Origin: Planctomycetota bacterium
Lineage (GTDB): Bacteria; Planctomycetota; Phycisphaerae; UBA1845; UTPLA1
Direction: 5' to 3'
NCBI GenBank assembly: GCA_015654675.1
Contig: JAATGM010000005.1
Span: 82,855-146,854 of the forward strand
DNA length: 64,000 nt
In this document: positions 8,140 to 16,013 of the stretch, piece by piece
How positions within the stretch are numbered: position 1 is the first letter of the stretch
Layout: the number at the start of each line of letters is the position of its first letter
Made by a program: the position numbers and the translations under genes
Notes under the pieces: model-generated
Databases searched by the model: none
What the model was told of the DNA's origin: nothing
What the model saw: the letters and a program-made list of their open reading frames with translations, nothing else

Positions 8140-8234
8140 CGGGAGCGGATGGGAATCGAACCCACCAGAAGCCGCGTAGCGACTCCTCAACGGCTTTGAA
8201 GACCGCGGGACCCACCAGGAATCCGGACGCTCCC
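8140..8234 (-). tRNA. selC: tRNA-Sec (anticodon UCA)
   Basis: Read on the minus strand this 95-base stretch folds as a selenocysteine tRNA. GGGAGCG at the 5' end pairs with CGCTCCC at the 3' end. The anticodon loop reads CTTCAAA with anticodon TCA. A long variable arm of about 9 bp with a TAC loop follows, and then a T arm with the TTCGATT loop. The acceptor and T stems together give 13 bp, as expected of bacterial tRNA-Sec. The discriminator is G and no CCA is encoded. It implies UGA-Sec decoding in this organism. No selA, selB or selD is in the window, and I found no clear in-frame UGA selenoprotein here. Confidence 0.92.
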
Positions 8235-8383
8235 AGGTCGGCCTGCCTCGCCATTATCGCAAGCCGGCACACCTGCATCTCACCCGAACGCACCGCCCGC
8301 CACAACCCACCCGCGTGGGACGCATTCCTCTACGCAGCTATACTGGCGGCGAATGAGTCTCGCCCGTTCGGAGTCGCCGCCCA

Positions 8384-9415
8384 TTGCTTCGTGATGCCCG
8401 TCGATGGCTGACCGCTCACGCCGCGTCGGCCGCCCTCCGCGCCGCTCCGCTCGCTCCCGCCTGGTCCATCCGCGCGGCCCAGAAGTCCCTCGCGGCCTTG
8501 GGGCCGATCGCGCCCGTTTTGGCCCGAACCGTTGCCGCCAATATGAAGGCCGTCGGCCTCTACAGTCCCGAAGCGCACCGCGACTACTTCGTCCGCGTGG
8601 CAGAGCACCTTGCCGCCGCCATCCACATCTTCCGCCACGTTCCGCCCGACGCCGCAGCAACCGGCACAATGGCCGCCCCTCTCGCCTGCATCGTCCACGA
8701 GCAAATCCAACTCGACGGCTCCATTGACCTTCTCCGCCATGCCGTCGCCGCCGGGCGCGGCGCAATCATCGTCGGCTGCCATATCACAAACTTTCTTCTC
8801 ATCCTCGCCCGGCTAAACGAAGACATCCCCCTCACCGTCTATCTACGCCATTCGCACGACCCGCGCCGCAACGTCGCGAAGGAGCGCTGGTGCCGCGCCA
8901 CCGGCCTGCAATTCATCGCCGAACCGGCAAGCTCCACCGACCCCACGCGCCGCGCCGCCGCAATGGCCGAAGCCCTCCAGTCCGGCCGAGTGCTGGTCAT
9001 TACTCCGGATCTGCCGCAAAAGGACGCCAACGGAATTCCTGTCAACTTCATCGATCGCCGCATCTGGCTCCCGAACGGCCCGGCCGCGCTCTCCCTGCTC
9101 ACTGGCGCGCCGCTCGTCGCCGCCGTCGCCCGCCCAGCCGGCCGCGCGACCGTGCTCGTCCTCGAAGGCCCGAACAGCGCCGATGTCACCGCCAAATCGC
9201 GCGGTTGGCGCCAGGCCGCGATCGCCGAGCGCATGCAATGGTTCGCCGACCGCTTCGCCCACTATCTCCGCGCCCATCCGTCGCTCTGGTTCCTCTGGGG
9301 CGATAACCGCTGGACCCGCGTTTTCAGTGGAGACCCGCGCTTTTCCCAACCCGCAACAGCCGCCCAGGGCTCCGCGCCCGAAACCGCAAACATCAATATC
9401 GCCGGGGCCATCTAA
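8384..9415 (+). CDS. LpxL/HtrB-like lipid acyltransferase
   Basis: A 343-residue protein of the lysophospholipid acyltransferase (lipid A acyltransferase) superfamily, acting at the inner membrane on lipid A or another lipid acceptor. The core GAIIVGCHITNF at residues 127-137 contains the putative catalytic His133, but the residue five places on is Leu instead of Asp/Glu. The later ALQSGRVLVITPDLPQ region matches the family's R/K-rich acceptor half, and WFLWGDNRW is a typical C-terminal motif. The start is taken as TTG 8384, with GGAG about 10 nt upstream, because an in-frame TGA lies at 8354 and the next Met is at residue 54. A TATACT at 8339-8344 could be its -10 element. It is followed within 4 bp by the CPBP gene. 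Confidence 0.72.
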   Translation: MLRDARRWLTAHAASAALRAAPLAPAWSIRAAQKSLAALGPIAPVLARTVAANMKAVGLYSPEAHRDYFVRVAEHLAAAIHIFRHVPPDAAATGTMAAPLACIVHEQIQLDGSIDLLRHAVAAGRGAIIVGCHITNFLLILARLNEDIPLTVYLRHSHDPRRNVAKERWCRATGLQFIAEPASSTDPTRRAAAMAEALQSGRVLVITPDLPQKDANGIPVNFIDRRIWLPNGPAALSLLTGAPLVAAVARPAGRATVLVLEGPNSADVTAKSRGWRQAAIAERMQWFADRFAHYLRAHPSLWFLWGDNRWTRVFSGDPRFSQPATAAQGSAPETANINIAGAI

Positions 9416-9418
9416 CTC

Positions 9419-10213
9419 ATGCTCGCCCTCGGCCTCCTGCTCCTCGTCCCCGCCCTGATGTGGACCGGCCAGTCCATCATGCTCAAATGCGCCGGCCAGC
9501 CCATCCGCTGGCGAATCAGTTCCAGCGGCCTCTCCAAGCGGCTCAAGAGCATCAACCGAATCATCACCAACGGCTCGCTTGCCGCCGTCCTCGTCGCATA
9601 CCCCCTCCTCAAGGGCGAAAACTTCCTCGGCTATTACGCCCGGCTCTTCCCGCTCGGCCGCGCGCCGCTCCAAGCCCTGCACGGCTTCGCCGCCGTCGCC
9701 ATCTACCTCGCGCTGCTCTACCTCGGCTGGATGCTCACCGACAACATCCGATTCAGCATCCGCCACCGGCCGGCCGACATCGCCGCCAGACTGGCAGTCA
9801 TTCCCTTCTCGGCCATCCTCGGCTCAACCATCGAAGAGTTGATGTTCCGCGCCGTCGTCCTCGCCAGTCTTCTCGATTCGTTCTCAACGCCCGTCGCCGT
9901 CATCATGGGCGCGATAATCTTCGCCGCCGCCCACTACGTCCGCCGCGTAAAACGCTACTGGACATTCCCCGGCCACATCGCCCTCGGCCTGCTCCTATGT
10001 GTCTGCTTTGCCTGCACGCGCACCCTCTGGCTCCCGCTCGGCGTCCACGCCGGCGGCATCTTCATGATCATGGGCGCCCGACCGCTGATGCGCTACGTCG
10101 GTCCACCCTGGCTCGTCGGCGCGAGCATCTTCCCCTACGCCGGAATCGCAGGGATCGCCGGCCTCTCAACGCTCACCATAAATCTCTGGATGCTGTATCG
10201 GGTTGCCTCATGA
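9419..10213 (+). CDS. CPBP family intramembrane glutamic endopeptidase
   Basis: A 264-residue polytopic membrane protein with about six to eight hydrophobic helices. The CPBP (Rce1/CAAX protease-like) motifs are all visible: EExxxR as Glu139-Glu140-Arg144, FxxxH as Phe168-His172, and a final His210 in GVHAGG. These proteases cut within or next to the membrane and are often linked to peptide processing or self-immunity. It starts 3 bp after the acyltransferase stop and its own stop overlaps the next ATG (ATGA), so the three genes form an operon. The substrate is unknown. Confidence 0.82.
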   Translation: MLALGLLLLVPALMWTGQSIMLKCAGQPIRWRISSSGLSKRLKSINRIITNGSLAAVLVAYPLLKGENFLGYYARLFPLGRAPLQALHGFAAVAIYLALLYLGWMLTDNIRFSIRHRPADIAARLAVIPFSAILGSTIEELMFRAVVLASLLDSFSTPVAVIMGAIIFAAAHYVRRVKRYWTFPGHIALGLLLCVCFACTRTLWLPLGVHAGGIFMIMGARPLMRYVGPPWLVGASIFPYAGIAGIAGLSTLTINLWMLYRVAS

Positions 10214-10647
10214 CGACATCGTTCGATCCCAAACTCACCGCCGTCGTGTTCGAACCTCAACGCCCGCAGCCCGAGATTGATCAGTTCGTCGAACGAAACG
10301 CCCTGGCCGCCGCGAAGCGCTACACAATCCACAAACTCGACGATCTCAACTCAGCCATTGCCGAAGGCCGTTATTCGGCGGTGGTCTTCCCCGCAATCGG
10401 CGTCGCCATCCGTGGAATCTGGGACGGCGATATCAACTTTCCCCAATGGCGGGCGAGAAGCGTTGCAATTCACTTCGTCACGCCCGCTCCCGCCACCGCC
10501 GATCAGTATCTCGCGCTCATGGCCGAGGAGTGGCGCGAATGGAATGGCACCCGCCACCAACGCAACGCCATCGCCGGCGCAATTCTCAGCGTGTTCCTGC
10601 TCGCCGCCGCCTTCCTGATCAACTGGTTTTGCGCAACCAAGCACTAA
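10210..10647 (+). CDS. Hypothetical protein with C-terminal membrane anchor
   Basis: A 145-residue protein with a soluble N-terminal domain of about 115 residues and one C-terminal hydrophobic helix (GAILSVFLLAAAFLINWF, about residues 122-139) that would anchor it in the membrane. The ATG overlaps the CPBP stop by four bases, which argues that it is translated from the same message. I do not recognise the domain; VVFPAIGVAIRGIWD is its most ordered-looking part. The 3' end overlaps the convergent esterase gene by 4 bp. Confidence 0.65.
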   Translation: MTTSFDPKLTAVVFEPQRPQPEIDQFVERNALAAAKRYTIHKLDDLNSAIAEGRYSAVVFPAIGVAIRGIWDGDINFPQWRARSVAIHFVTPAPATADQYLALMAEEWREWNGTRHQRNAIAGAILSVFLLAAAFLINWFCATKH

Positions 10648-11525
10648 GAGCACCGCGGCTCCATTGGATGCCCGCGAAAAAACTCCCAGATCACGGCCGT
10701 CGCATCCAACCGATCCGTCGACGGCCCCGCGATCCGCTCGCTCAGCACCCCATCGCCCCCCGGCCACACATGCCCCGCCCCATCCACCATGTAAAACAAA
10801 ACTTCCGCATCCCCACCCCGATACTTCCGCACGCTAACGCCGCCCACTTGCGACACCACTTCACCGCCACTCGCACAGCCATTCGCCGTCGCCCACAGCT
10901 CTGGCCAAGTCCGCACAGCCGGCTTCTCATCCGTCCCACCCCACGGATCACGAACAACCCCACCTGCTACCGGATTCAACGGATCAGCCGACCCCGCGAC
11001 ATAGATCAAAGGCACCGGCCTCGTCAGCACAAACCGCGCAATCGTCAACGGTCCCGCCACGACGGCAATCGCGGCCACACGATCCGCCAGTTCAATCCCC
11101 AACCGAAACGCCATCGACCCGCCGTTGGAAAATCCTGCGACAAAAACCCGCTGCGAGTCAACGCGATGCTGGCCGGCAACCTCTTCCAGGACCGCCCGAA
11201 CGAACCCAACATCATCCACATTCTGCCGTCCCGCAAACCCCCGCCCAGATCCATCGTTCCAAATCGGCGGATTCGTCAAAAACCGCGCCGGACGATCCGC
11301 ATCGCGCCGAATCGCCTCCGGATAAACCGCGATAAACCCTTCGCGATCCGCCAAAGTGCTTAGCCGGGTCGCCCGCGCCGCGATCTCCGCCGTACCACCC
11401 GCCCCATGCAACATGAAAACAACCGGCCAAGGCCGCGATCCGTCATATTGCTGCGGCACATGCAGTAGATATCGCCGCCGCAACCCGGCGTGCTCAACCA
11501 CCACTTCTCGCCCAGCCCGCGACAT
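10644..11525 (-). CDS. PHB depolymerase family (LpqC-like) esterase
   Basis: A 293-residue alpha/beta hydrolase of the polyhydroxybutyrate depolymerase/feruloyl esterase family. VVFMLHGAGG at residues 35-44 forms the oxyanion hole, the nucleophile is Ser133 in GFSNGG, and the C-terminal GAGHVWPGG carries the catalytic His, exactly as in LpqC-type esterases. The acid is probably the Asp in AGSADPLNP. No clear signal peptide is seen from this start, so it may be cytosolic, unlike many relatives. The gene is monocistronic, convergent with the upstream operon and divergent from the dienelactone hydrolase gene. Confidence 0.87.
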   Translation of the reverse strand: MSRAGREVVVEHAGLRRRYLLHVPQQYDGSRPWPVVFMLHGAGGTAEIAARATRLSTLADREGFIAVYPEAIRRDADRPARFLTNPPIWNDGSGRGFAGRQNVDDVGFVRAVLEEVAGQHRVDSQRVFVAGFSNGGSMAFRLGIELADRVAAIAVVAGPLTIARFVLTRPVPLIYVAGSADPLNPVAGGVVRDPWGGTDEKPAVRTWPELWATANGCASGGEVVSQVGGVSVRKYRGGDAEVLFYMVDGAGHVWPGGDGVLSERIAGPSTDRLDATAVIWEFFRGHPMEPRCS

Positions 11526-11587
11526 ATCGCTCGTCTATCCTCGCCGAAGCTGTCCCGCCATAATATCCCCGCCGAAAGGAGACCACC

Positions 11588-12367
11588 GTGAAGATTCGAT
11601 CCGCCCTGATCATCTGCCTCTGCGCCGCCGCCACCGCACAGGCCAAGGTCGTCACCAAGACCATCGAATACAAGGATGGCGAAACCGCGCTCAAGGGCTA
11701 CCTCGCCTGGGACGACGCCCTCAAGGGCAAAAGCCCCGGCATCCTGATCGTGCACGAGTTCTGGGGACTCAACGACCACGCCCGCAAGCAGGCCGACCGA
11801 CTCGCCGAGCTCGGCTACGTCGCCTTCGCGCTGGACATGTACGGCGACGGCATGGCCACCGACGACCCCCACAAAGCCGGCGAAATGGCCGGCCGCTTCC
11901 GCCAGGATAAGAAGCTATTGATCGCCCGCGCCAAGGCCGGCCTCAACGTGCTCCTCAAAAACGAAAACGTGAACAGCAGCAAGATCGCCGCAATCGGCTA
12001 CTGCTTCGGCGGCTCGACGGTCCTCCAGCTCGCCCTCTCAGGCGCCGACCTGGCCGGCGTCGTCAGCTTCCACGGCGGCCTCGGCGGCATCCAATACGAG
12101 CCGGGCACGAAAGTCACCGCCAAAATCCTCGTCCTGCATGGCGCCGACGACCCCATGATCCCCGCCGACCAGATCACCGCCTTCCAGGACACACTGCGAA
12201 AAGCCAACGCCGATTGGGAGATGAACTACTACGGCAACGCCGTCCACAGCTTCACCAACGAATCCGCCGCCAAGGCCAACATCAAGGGCGTCGCCTATCA
12301 CAAACCCACCGCCGAGCGCTCATGGCAGGCGATGCGAGACTTCTTCGCAGAGATATTCGGGAGCTGA
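11588..12367 (+). CDS. Dienelactone hydrolase family protein, exported
   Basis: A 259-residue protein with a cleavable signal peptide (residues 1 to about 19) followed by an alpha/beta hydrolase domain. The nucleophile is Cys139 in GYCFGG, the hallmark of dienelactone hydrolases; HGADDPMIP holds the Asp and NAVHSFTN the His. IVHEFWGLN early in the domain is also typical. The start codon is GTG with AAAGGAGA 6-7 nt upstream. The true substrate is not evident because related proteins act on many esters. It lies 62 bp from the divergent esterase gene, so both may share a control region. Confidence 0.87.
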   Translation: MKIRSALIICLCAAATAQAKVVTKTIEYKDGETALKGYLAWDDALKGKSPGILIVHEFWGLNDHARKQADRLAELGYVAFALDMYGDGMATDDPHKAGEMAGRFRQDKKLLIARAKAGLNVLLKNENVNSSKIAAIGYCFGGSTVLQLALSGADLAGVVSFHGGLGGIQYEPGTKVTAKILVLHGADDPMIPADQITAFQDTLRKANADWEMNYYGNAVHSFTNESAAKANIKGVAYHKPTAERSWQAMRDFFAEIFGS

Positions 12368-12397
12368 GTGCGTCTGACCCAGCCATGCGACTGAGCG

Positions 12398-13651
12398 ATG
12401 TCCACGGAAATCGAACACGATTTATCGCCGTTGTTGCCGCCCCTGCGCCGGTTTCAATCGACGCTCGCGCTGGAGGCATCGGCTGAATTCCGCCAAATCG
12501 CACCGCGCATTGGGCGTGTGCTAGATGCGATCGTTTCCTACGACGATGCTGCGACACAAGCTGTCGCGACAGATCAGCGATCTTTCCGCGCCGTCGCCTG
12601 GAACGTCGAACGCGGCATCCATCTCAACGCCATCATCCACACCCTTCAAACCCATCCCGATCTCCGCAGCGCCGACCTCTACTTCCTCACCGAACTCGAC
12701 TTTGGTATGGCCCGCTCCGCCAACCGCGACATCCCCGGCGAAATCGCCCGAGCGCTCAATCTGAACGGCGCATTCGCCCCCTGCTACCTCAACCTCGATC
12801 GCGGCAGCGGCCTCGAGCAACTCGCGGCCGCCGAAAACACCTACGGCATCCACGGCAACGCCCTCTTCTCGCGCTGGCCCCTCCGCGACGCCGCCACCGT
12901 CCGCCTCCGCAACGGCAAAGACAAAATGCGCGGCAAGGAAAAACGCATCGGCTCGCAAGTCGCCGTCCTCGCCACCGTCGACCTTCCCACCGGCCCGCTC
13001 CGCTGCGCCAGCGTCCACTTGGATGCTCACTCTTCGCGCACCCACCGCCGCAACCAGCTCCGCGAAGTCCTCGACGCCCTCGACAAAGTCCGCCCCATGC
13101 CCGCCCTCATCGGCGGCGACTTCAACACCAGCACCCACAACACCAACCGCGCCGTCTGGGCCATCATCGGCTTCTGGGTCCGCGTCGCCATGGGCGTGCG
13201 CCGCGTCCTCACGAAGCACTACCCCTACCCCGAGCGGTTTTTCGAGCTGCCTCTCTTTCGCATGCTCGAACGCCGCGGATACGACTTCCGCTCGCTCAAC
13301 GAACTCGGCGCAACAACCCTCGATCACCGCATCCTCAGCGAAAAGGACCGCAGCAATCTAAAAGACTGGCTCCCCGAGTGGTGCCTCGCACACGTCGAAC
13401 GCGAGTTGAAACCCTTCAACAACACCGCCTCGCTCAAGCTCGACTGGTTCGCCGGCCGCGGCCTCCAACCGTCTCGCTCGCCCGAAGCAGCTCCCCCAGC
13501 CGTCATCCGCGGAATCCAGCAAGACGGCCGCCGCCTCTCCGATCACGACCCCATCGTGCTCGATTTCGAATTGTCGTCCCCCGTCCCCTCCACCAGCGCC
13601 GGCCCGATGTCCGCGACCACTTCCCGCTCGCCCGTCCTCGCGACGAGATGA
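12398..13651 (+). CDS. Endonuclease/exonuclease/phosphatase (EEP) family protein
   Basis: A 417-residue EEP-fold metal-dependent phosphoesterase. Motifs run in family order: FRAVAWNVERG (about residues 63-73), the TELD metal-ligand Glu (about 98-101), GNALFSRWP, the VHLDAHSS segment with the catalytic His, IGGDFNTS with Asp-Asn, and the closing LSDHDPIVLDF. An insert of about 120 residues lies between the GGDFN and SDHDP motifs. It has no signal peptide. Substrates of the family range from DNA to phospholipids and inositol phosphates, so none is named. The last 109 bp overlap the convergent hypothetical gene at 13543-14004. Confidence 0.85.
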   Translation: MSTEIEHDLSPLLPPLRRFQSTLALEASAEFRQIAPRIGRVLDAIVSYDDAATQAVATDQRSFRAVAWNVERGIHLNAIIHTLQTHPDLRSADLYFLTELDFGMARSANRDIPGEIARALNLNGAFAPCYLNLDRGSGLEQLAAAENTYGIHGNALFSRWPLRDAATVRLRNGKDKMRGKEKRIGSQVAVLATVDLPTGPLRCASVHLDAHSSRTHRRNQLREVLDALDKVRPMPALIGGDFNTSTHNTNRAVWAIIGFWVRVAMGVRRVLTKHYPYPERFFELPLFRMLERRGYDFRSLNELGATTLDHRILSEKDRSNLKDWLPEWCLAHVERELKPFNNTASLKLDWFAGRGLQPSRSPEAAPPAVIRGIQQDGRRLSDHDPIVLDFELSSPVPSTSAGPMSATTSRSPVLATR

Positions 13652-14004
13652 CGCATCCACACCCCGCCGCGCCCGGAGCCCGGCGACCGCACATGAAACC
13701 AAAGCTCGATCGCCGCGTTCGTCGCAGCCCGACGCGTCACATGCACGGTCATTTCGTGATAACCCCCGTCGTCATCGGCAAGAAACTCATCCGCCAGCCG
13801 GCAAAACGAATCCAGAAACGCGTCGATCGCCACCCGCCGATACCCGCGTTCGTCTTCCCCCGCACAGGCCACGAGCTCGATCGCATCCTCGGGCGAAACC
13901 ACAGCCAGCGCGTTCAATAACTCGGTCAGCGCCTCACGATGCAGCGCGGTCGAGTGCTCCATCGAGAATTCAACTCGCTCGGGATCAAATTGCTCAGTCG
14001 CCAC
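13543..14004 (-). CDS. Hypothetical protein downstream of asparagine synthase
   Basis: A 153-residue protein starting 3 bp after the asnB-like stop on the same strand. It has an acidic helical N-terminal part with a LLNALAVVSPEDAIEL segment, then alternating charged and hydrophobic stretches (MTVHVTRRAATNAAIELWFHV) that look like real beta strands. Its composition is balanced, unlike the Arg/Pro-rich frames opposite it. The last 36 codons are antisense to the end of the EEP gene. I do not recognise a domain. The close spacing suggests it is translated together with the asparagine synthase. Confidence 0.6.
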   Translation of the reverse strand: MATEQFDPERVEFSMEHSTALHREALTELLNALAVVSPEDAIELVACAGEDERGYRRVAIDAFLDSFCRLADEFLADDDGGYHEMTVHVTRRAATNAAIELWFHVRSPGSGRGGVWMRHLVARTGEREVVADIGPALVEGTGDDNSKSSTMGS

Positions 14005-14007
14005 CCG

Positions 14008-16008
14008 TCAATCCCGCCGATCCAGCATCCGCCGCGCCCAGGTCTCCGCGATCGCCATCCGCCAGGTCAGCATCGCCGCCCGTCCATCGCCGCCATCAAA
14101 TCGTTTGGTTAGCCGCTCGACGCCCCCCCGCTCAAAACATCCGCGCTCGCCAAACTTCTTCGAGGCAAACAAGTCCTTCCACCACTCGCGCATCGGCCCG
14201 CGCAGCCACGCATTCGTCGGCGCCGCAAATCCGATCTTGTCGGTGCGCAGCCGAATCGCATCCGGCACGCGCCCTGCGACCGATTCGCGCAAGATGTACT
14301 TTGTCCACCCGCCCAGCAATTTCCGATCCGCCGGCAGCGCCATCGCAGGCATGACGAGCCGATCATCCAGAAACGGCACCCGCGCCTCGATCGAAAACGC
14401 CATCGAATTACGGTCCTCGAAGTGCAGCAAACTCGGCAGACTCGTCGATAGCAGCATCTCCCAGCAAAACCGCTCGAACCCGCCCCGCGCCAAAGCCGGC
14501 ACTTTGCGCTCCCCGCGAGGTATTCGCTGTTGATACGGCAACACCGTCATCTCATCCGCAGCCAGCAGCTCTCCCGCGAGCCAGTCGCACTGCCGTTCGT
14601 CGCGCCACCGTCGCAACCCGTTCCGCGCTACGCGCGGCAGCAGTTGCCCGGCCACGTGGCCGGCAAGCCCTGCAAATGAAAAATGCTCCTTCAGCGGCCC
14701 CGCCCAGAACTCACGCGCCGCCCGGCCCCAGTGCAGTCGCAAAATCGAATCGGCGATGTAAGGCGGAAAATAACCCGGATATCCGCAAAACAGTTCATCC
14801 GCGCCCTGCCCGTCCAGCAACACGGAGATGCCGTTCTCGCGCGCCAGCCGCATCACCTCCCATTGCATCAGGATCGATGGCGAACTGAATGGCTCATCCT
14901 GATGCCACATGATCCGCTCCATTTCGCCCACCAGCCGCGATGGATCAGGCGTCACGCGATGATCGTGCAATCCCGGATACGCCGCGTGAACGGCATCGAC
15001 GTATCGCGACTCGTCCAGCCCATCCCCCGGCAGCACCGCGCTGAACGTGTGCTGCGACCATTCACGCGGACACGTGTCTGGGGCCAGGTGCCGGATCGAA
15101 GCCACGATCGTGCTGCTGTCCAACCCACCCGATAGACACGACCCCACCGGCACATCGCTTCGAAGGTGAGCCCGCACGCTTTCATCGATCCGCCCCAACC
15201 AATCGCTCGTCGTTCCCGAACTGCTTCCGCCAACCGAGTCCGGTGGAAAAAACGCCGACATTTTCCCCAGCTTCGCGTTCAGAGACGCCGGCCGCAGATC
15301 GATCTCCAGCCAAGTCCCCGGTTGCAAAGACCACACGCCCTCGAACAGCGTCTCATTCGTATGATCGAGCAATCCGGAGACAAGAAAGTCCCGCAGCCGC
15401 GCCTCATTCACATCCCGCGATACGCCCGGCAAGAGCAGCAGCGACTTGATCTCCGAAGCAAACGCATGCCCGCCCTCAAACGCCGCGAGATAGAGCGGCT
15501 TAATGCCAAGACGATCGCGCGAGAGAATCATCCGTCCCGCCACCCAATCCACGATCGCAATCGCCCACATCCCGTTGAATCGCCAGAAACAATCCGGTCC
15601 CCAGGCCCGATACGCCGCCAGCGCCACTTCCGTATCGCTCGATCCCGCAAACTGCATCCCCCGCCCGCATAACTCCTCGCGCAGCGCCGCGTAGTTGTAG
15701 ATCTCCCCATTGAAAGCGATCCACACATGCCCATCCGCCGCCGCCATCGGCTGATGGCCGCGCTCCGAAAGATCGATGATCGCCAGCCGCCGCGCCCCGA
15801 TCCCCACGGCAGCCCGCGCCCCACCCCAATCCACCGCCTCGTCCGGCCGCCCCAACCGCCGCGCCACCGCCGGAGTGCCGCCCGCCCCAAACACAACCGC
15901 CCCGCCGTCATCCGGCCCACGATGATGGAGTAGCTGCGTCATTCGCGTCAGCAGCGAAGCCGCTTCGCCGTTGACCGCGTCAAACATCACGCCGGCTATT
16001 CCGCACAT
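14008..16008 (-). CDS. asnB: Asparagine synthase (glutamine-hydrolysing)
   Basis: A 666-residue two-domain enzyme. The N-terminal glutaminase domain begins MCGIAG, placing the nucleophile Cys at position 2, with the typical LLHHRGPDDGG and AFNGEIYNY segments. The C-terminal ATP-pyrophosphatase domain has the P-loop SGGLDSS at residues 293-299. It would convert aspartate and glutamine to asparagine with ATP. In glycan clusters such AsnB paralogues often amidate sugar acids or act on unknown carboxylates, and its place next to three glycan genes supports that alternative. The start of the glycosyltransferase-4 gene's stop lies 5 bp upstream, so the two form an operon. Confidence 0.9.
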   Translation of the reverse strand: MCGIAGVMFDAVNGEAASLLTRMTQLLHHRGPDDGGAVVFGAGGTPAVARRLGRPDEAVDWGGARAAVGIGARRLAIIDLSERGHQPMAAADGHVWIAFNGEIYNYAALREELCGRGMQFAGSSDTEVALAAYRAWGPDCFWRFNGMWAIAIVDWVAGRMILSRDRLGIKPLYLAAFEGGHAFASEIKSLLLLPGVSRDVNEARLRDFLVSGLLDHTNETLFEGVWSLQPGTWLEIDLRPASLNAKLGKMSAFFPPDSVGGSSSGTTSDWLGRIDESVRAHLRSDVPVGSCLSGGLDSSTIVASIRHLAPDTCPREWSQHTFSAVLPGDGLDESRYVDAVHAAYPGLHDHRVTPDPSRLVGEMERIMWHQDEPFSSPSILMQWEVMRLARENGISVLLDGQGADELFCGYPGYFPPYIADSILRLHWGRAAREFWAGPLKEHFSFAGLAGHVAGQLLPRVARNGLRRWRDERQCDWLAGELLAADEMTVLPYQQRIPRGERKVPALARGGFERFCWEMLLSTSLPSLLHFEDRNSMAFSIEARVPFLDDRLVMPAMALPADRKLLGGWTKYILRESVAGRVPDAIRLRTDKIGFAAPTNAWLRGPMREWWKDLFASKKFGERGCFERGGVERLTKRFDGGDGRAAMLTWRMAIAETWARRMLDRRD

Positions 16009-16013
16009 CGACG

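Noticed and set aside
8354..8383. UGA at 8354 as a selenocysteine codon joining upstream sequence to the acyltransferase gene
   Set aside because: Codons before it show no conserved protein sequence and no start codon with a ribosome site, and no SECIS-like hairpin was found immediately downstream.
10446..11363. Open frame opposite the PHB depolymerase-like esterase
   Set aside because: It is Arg/Pro/His-rich, lies opposite an esterase with an intact catalytic triad, and shows no domain.
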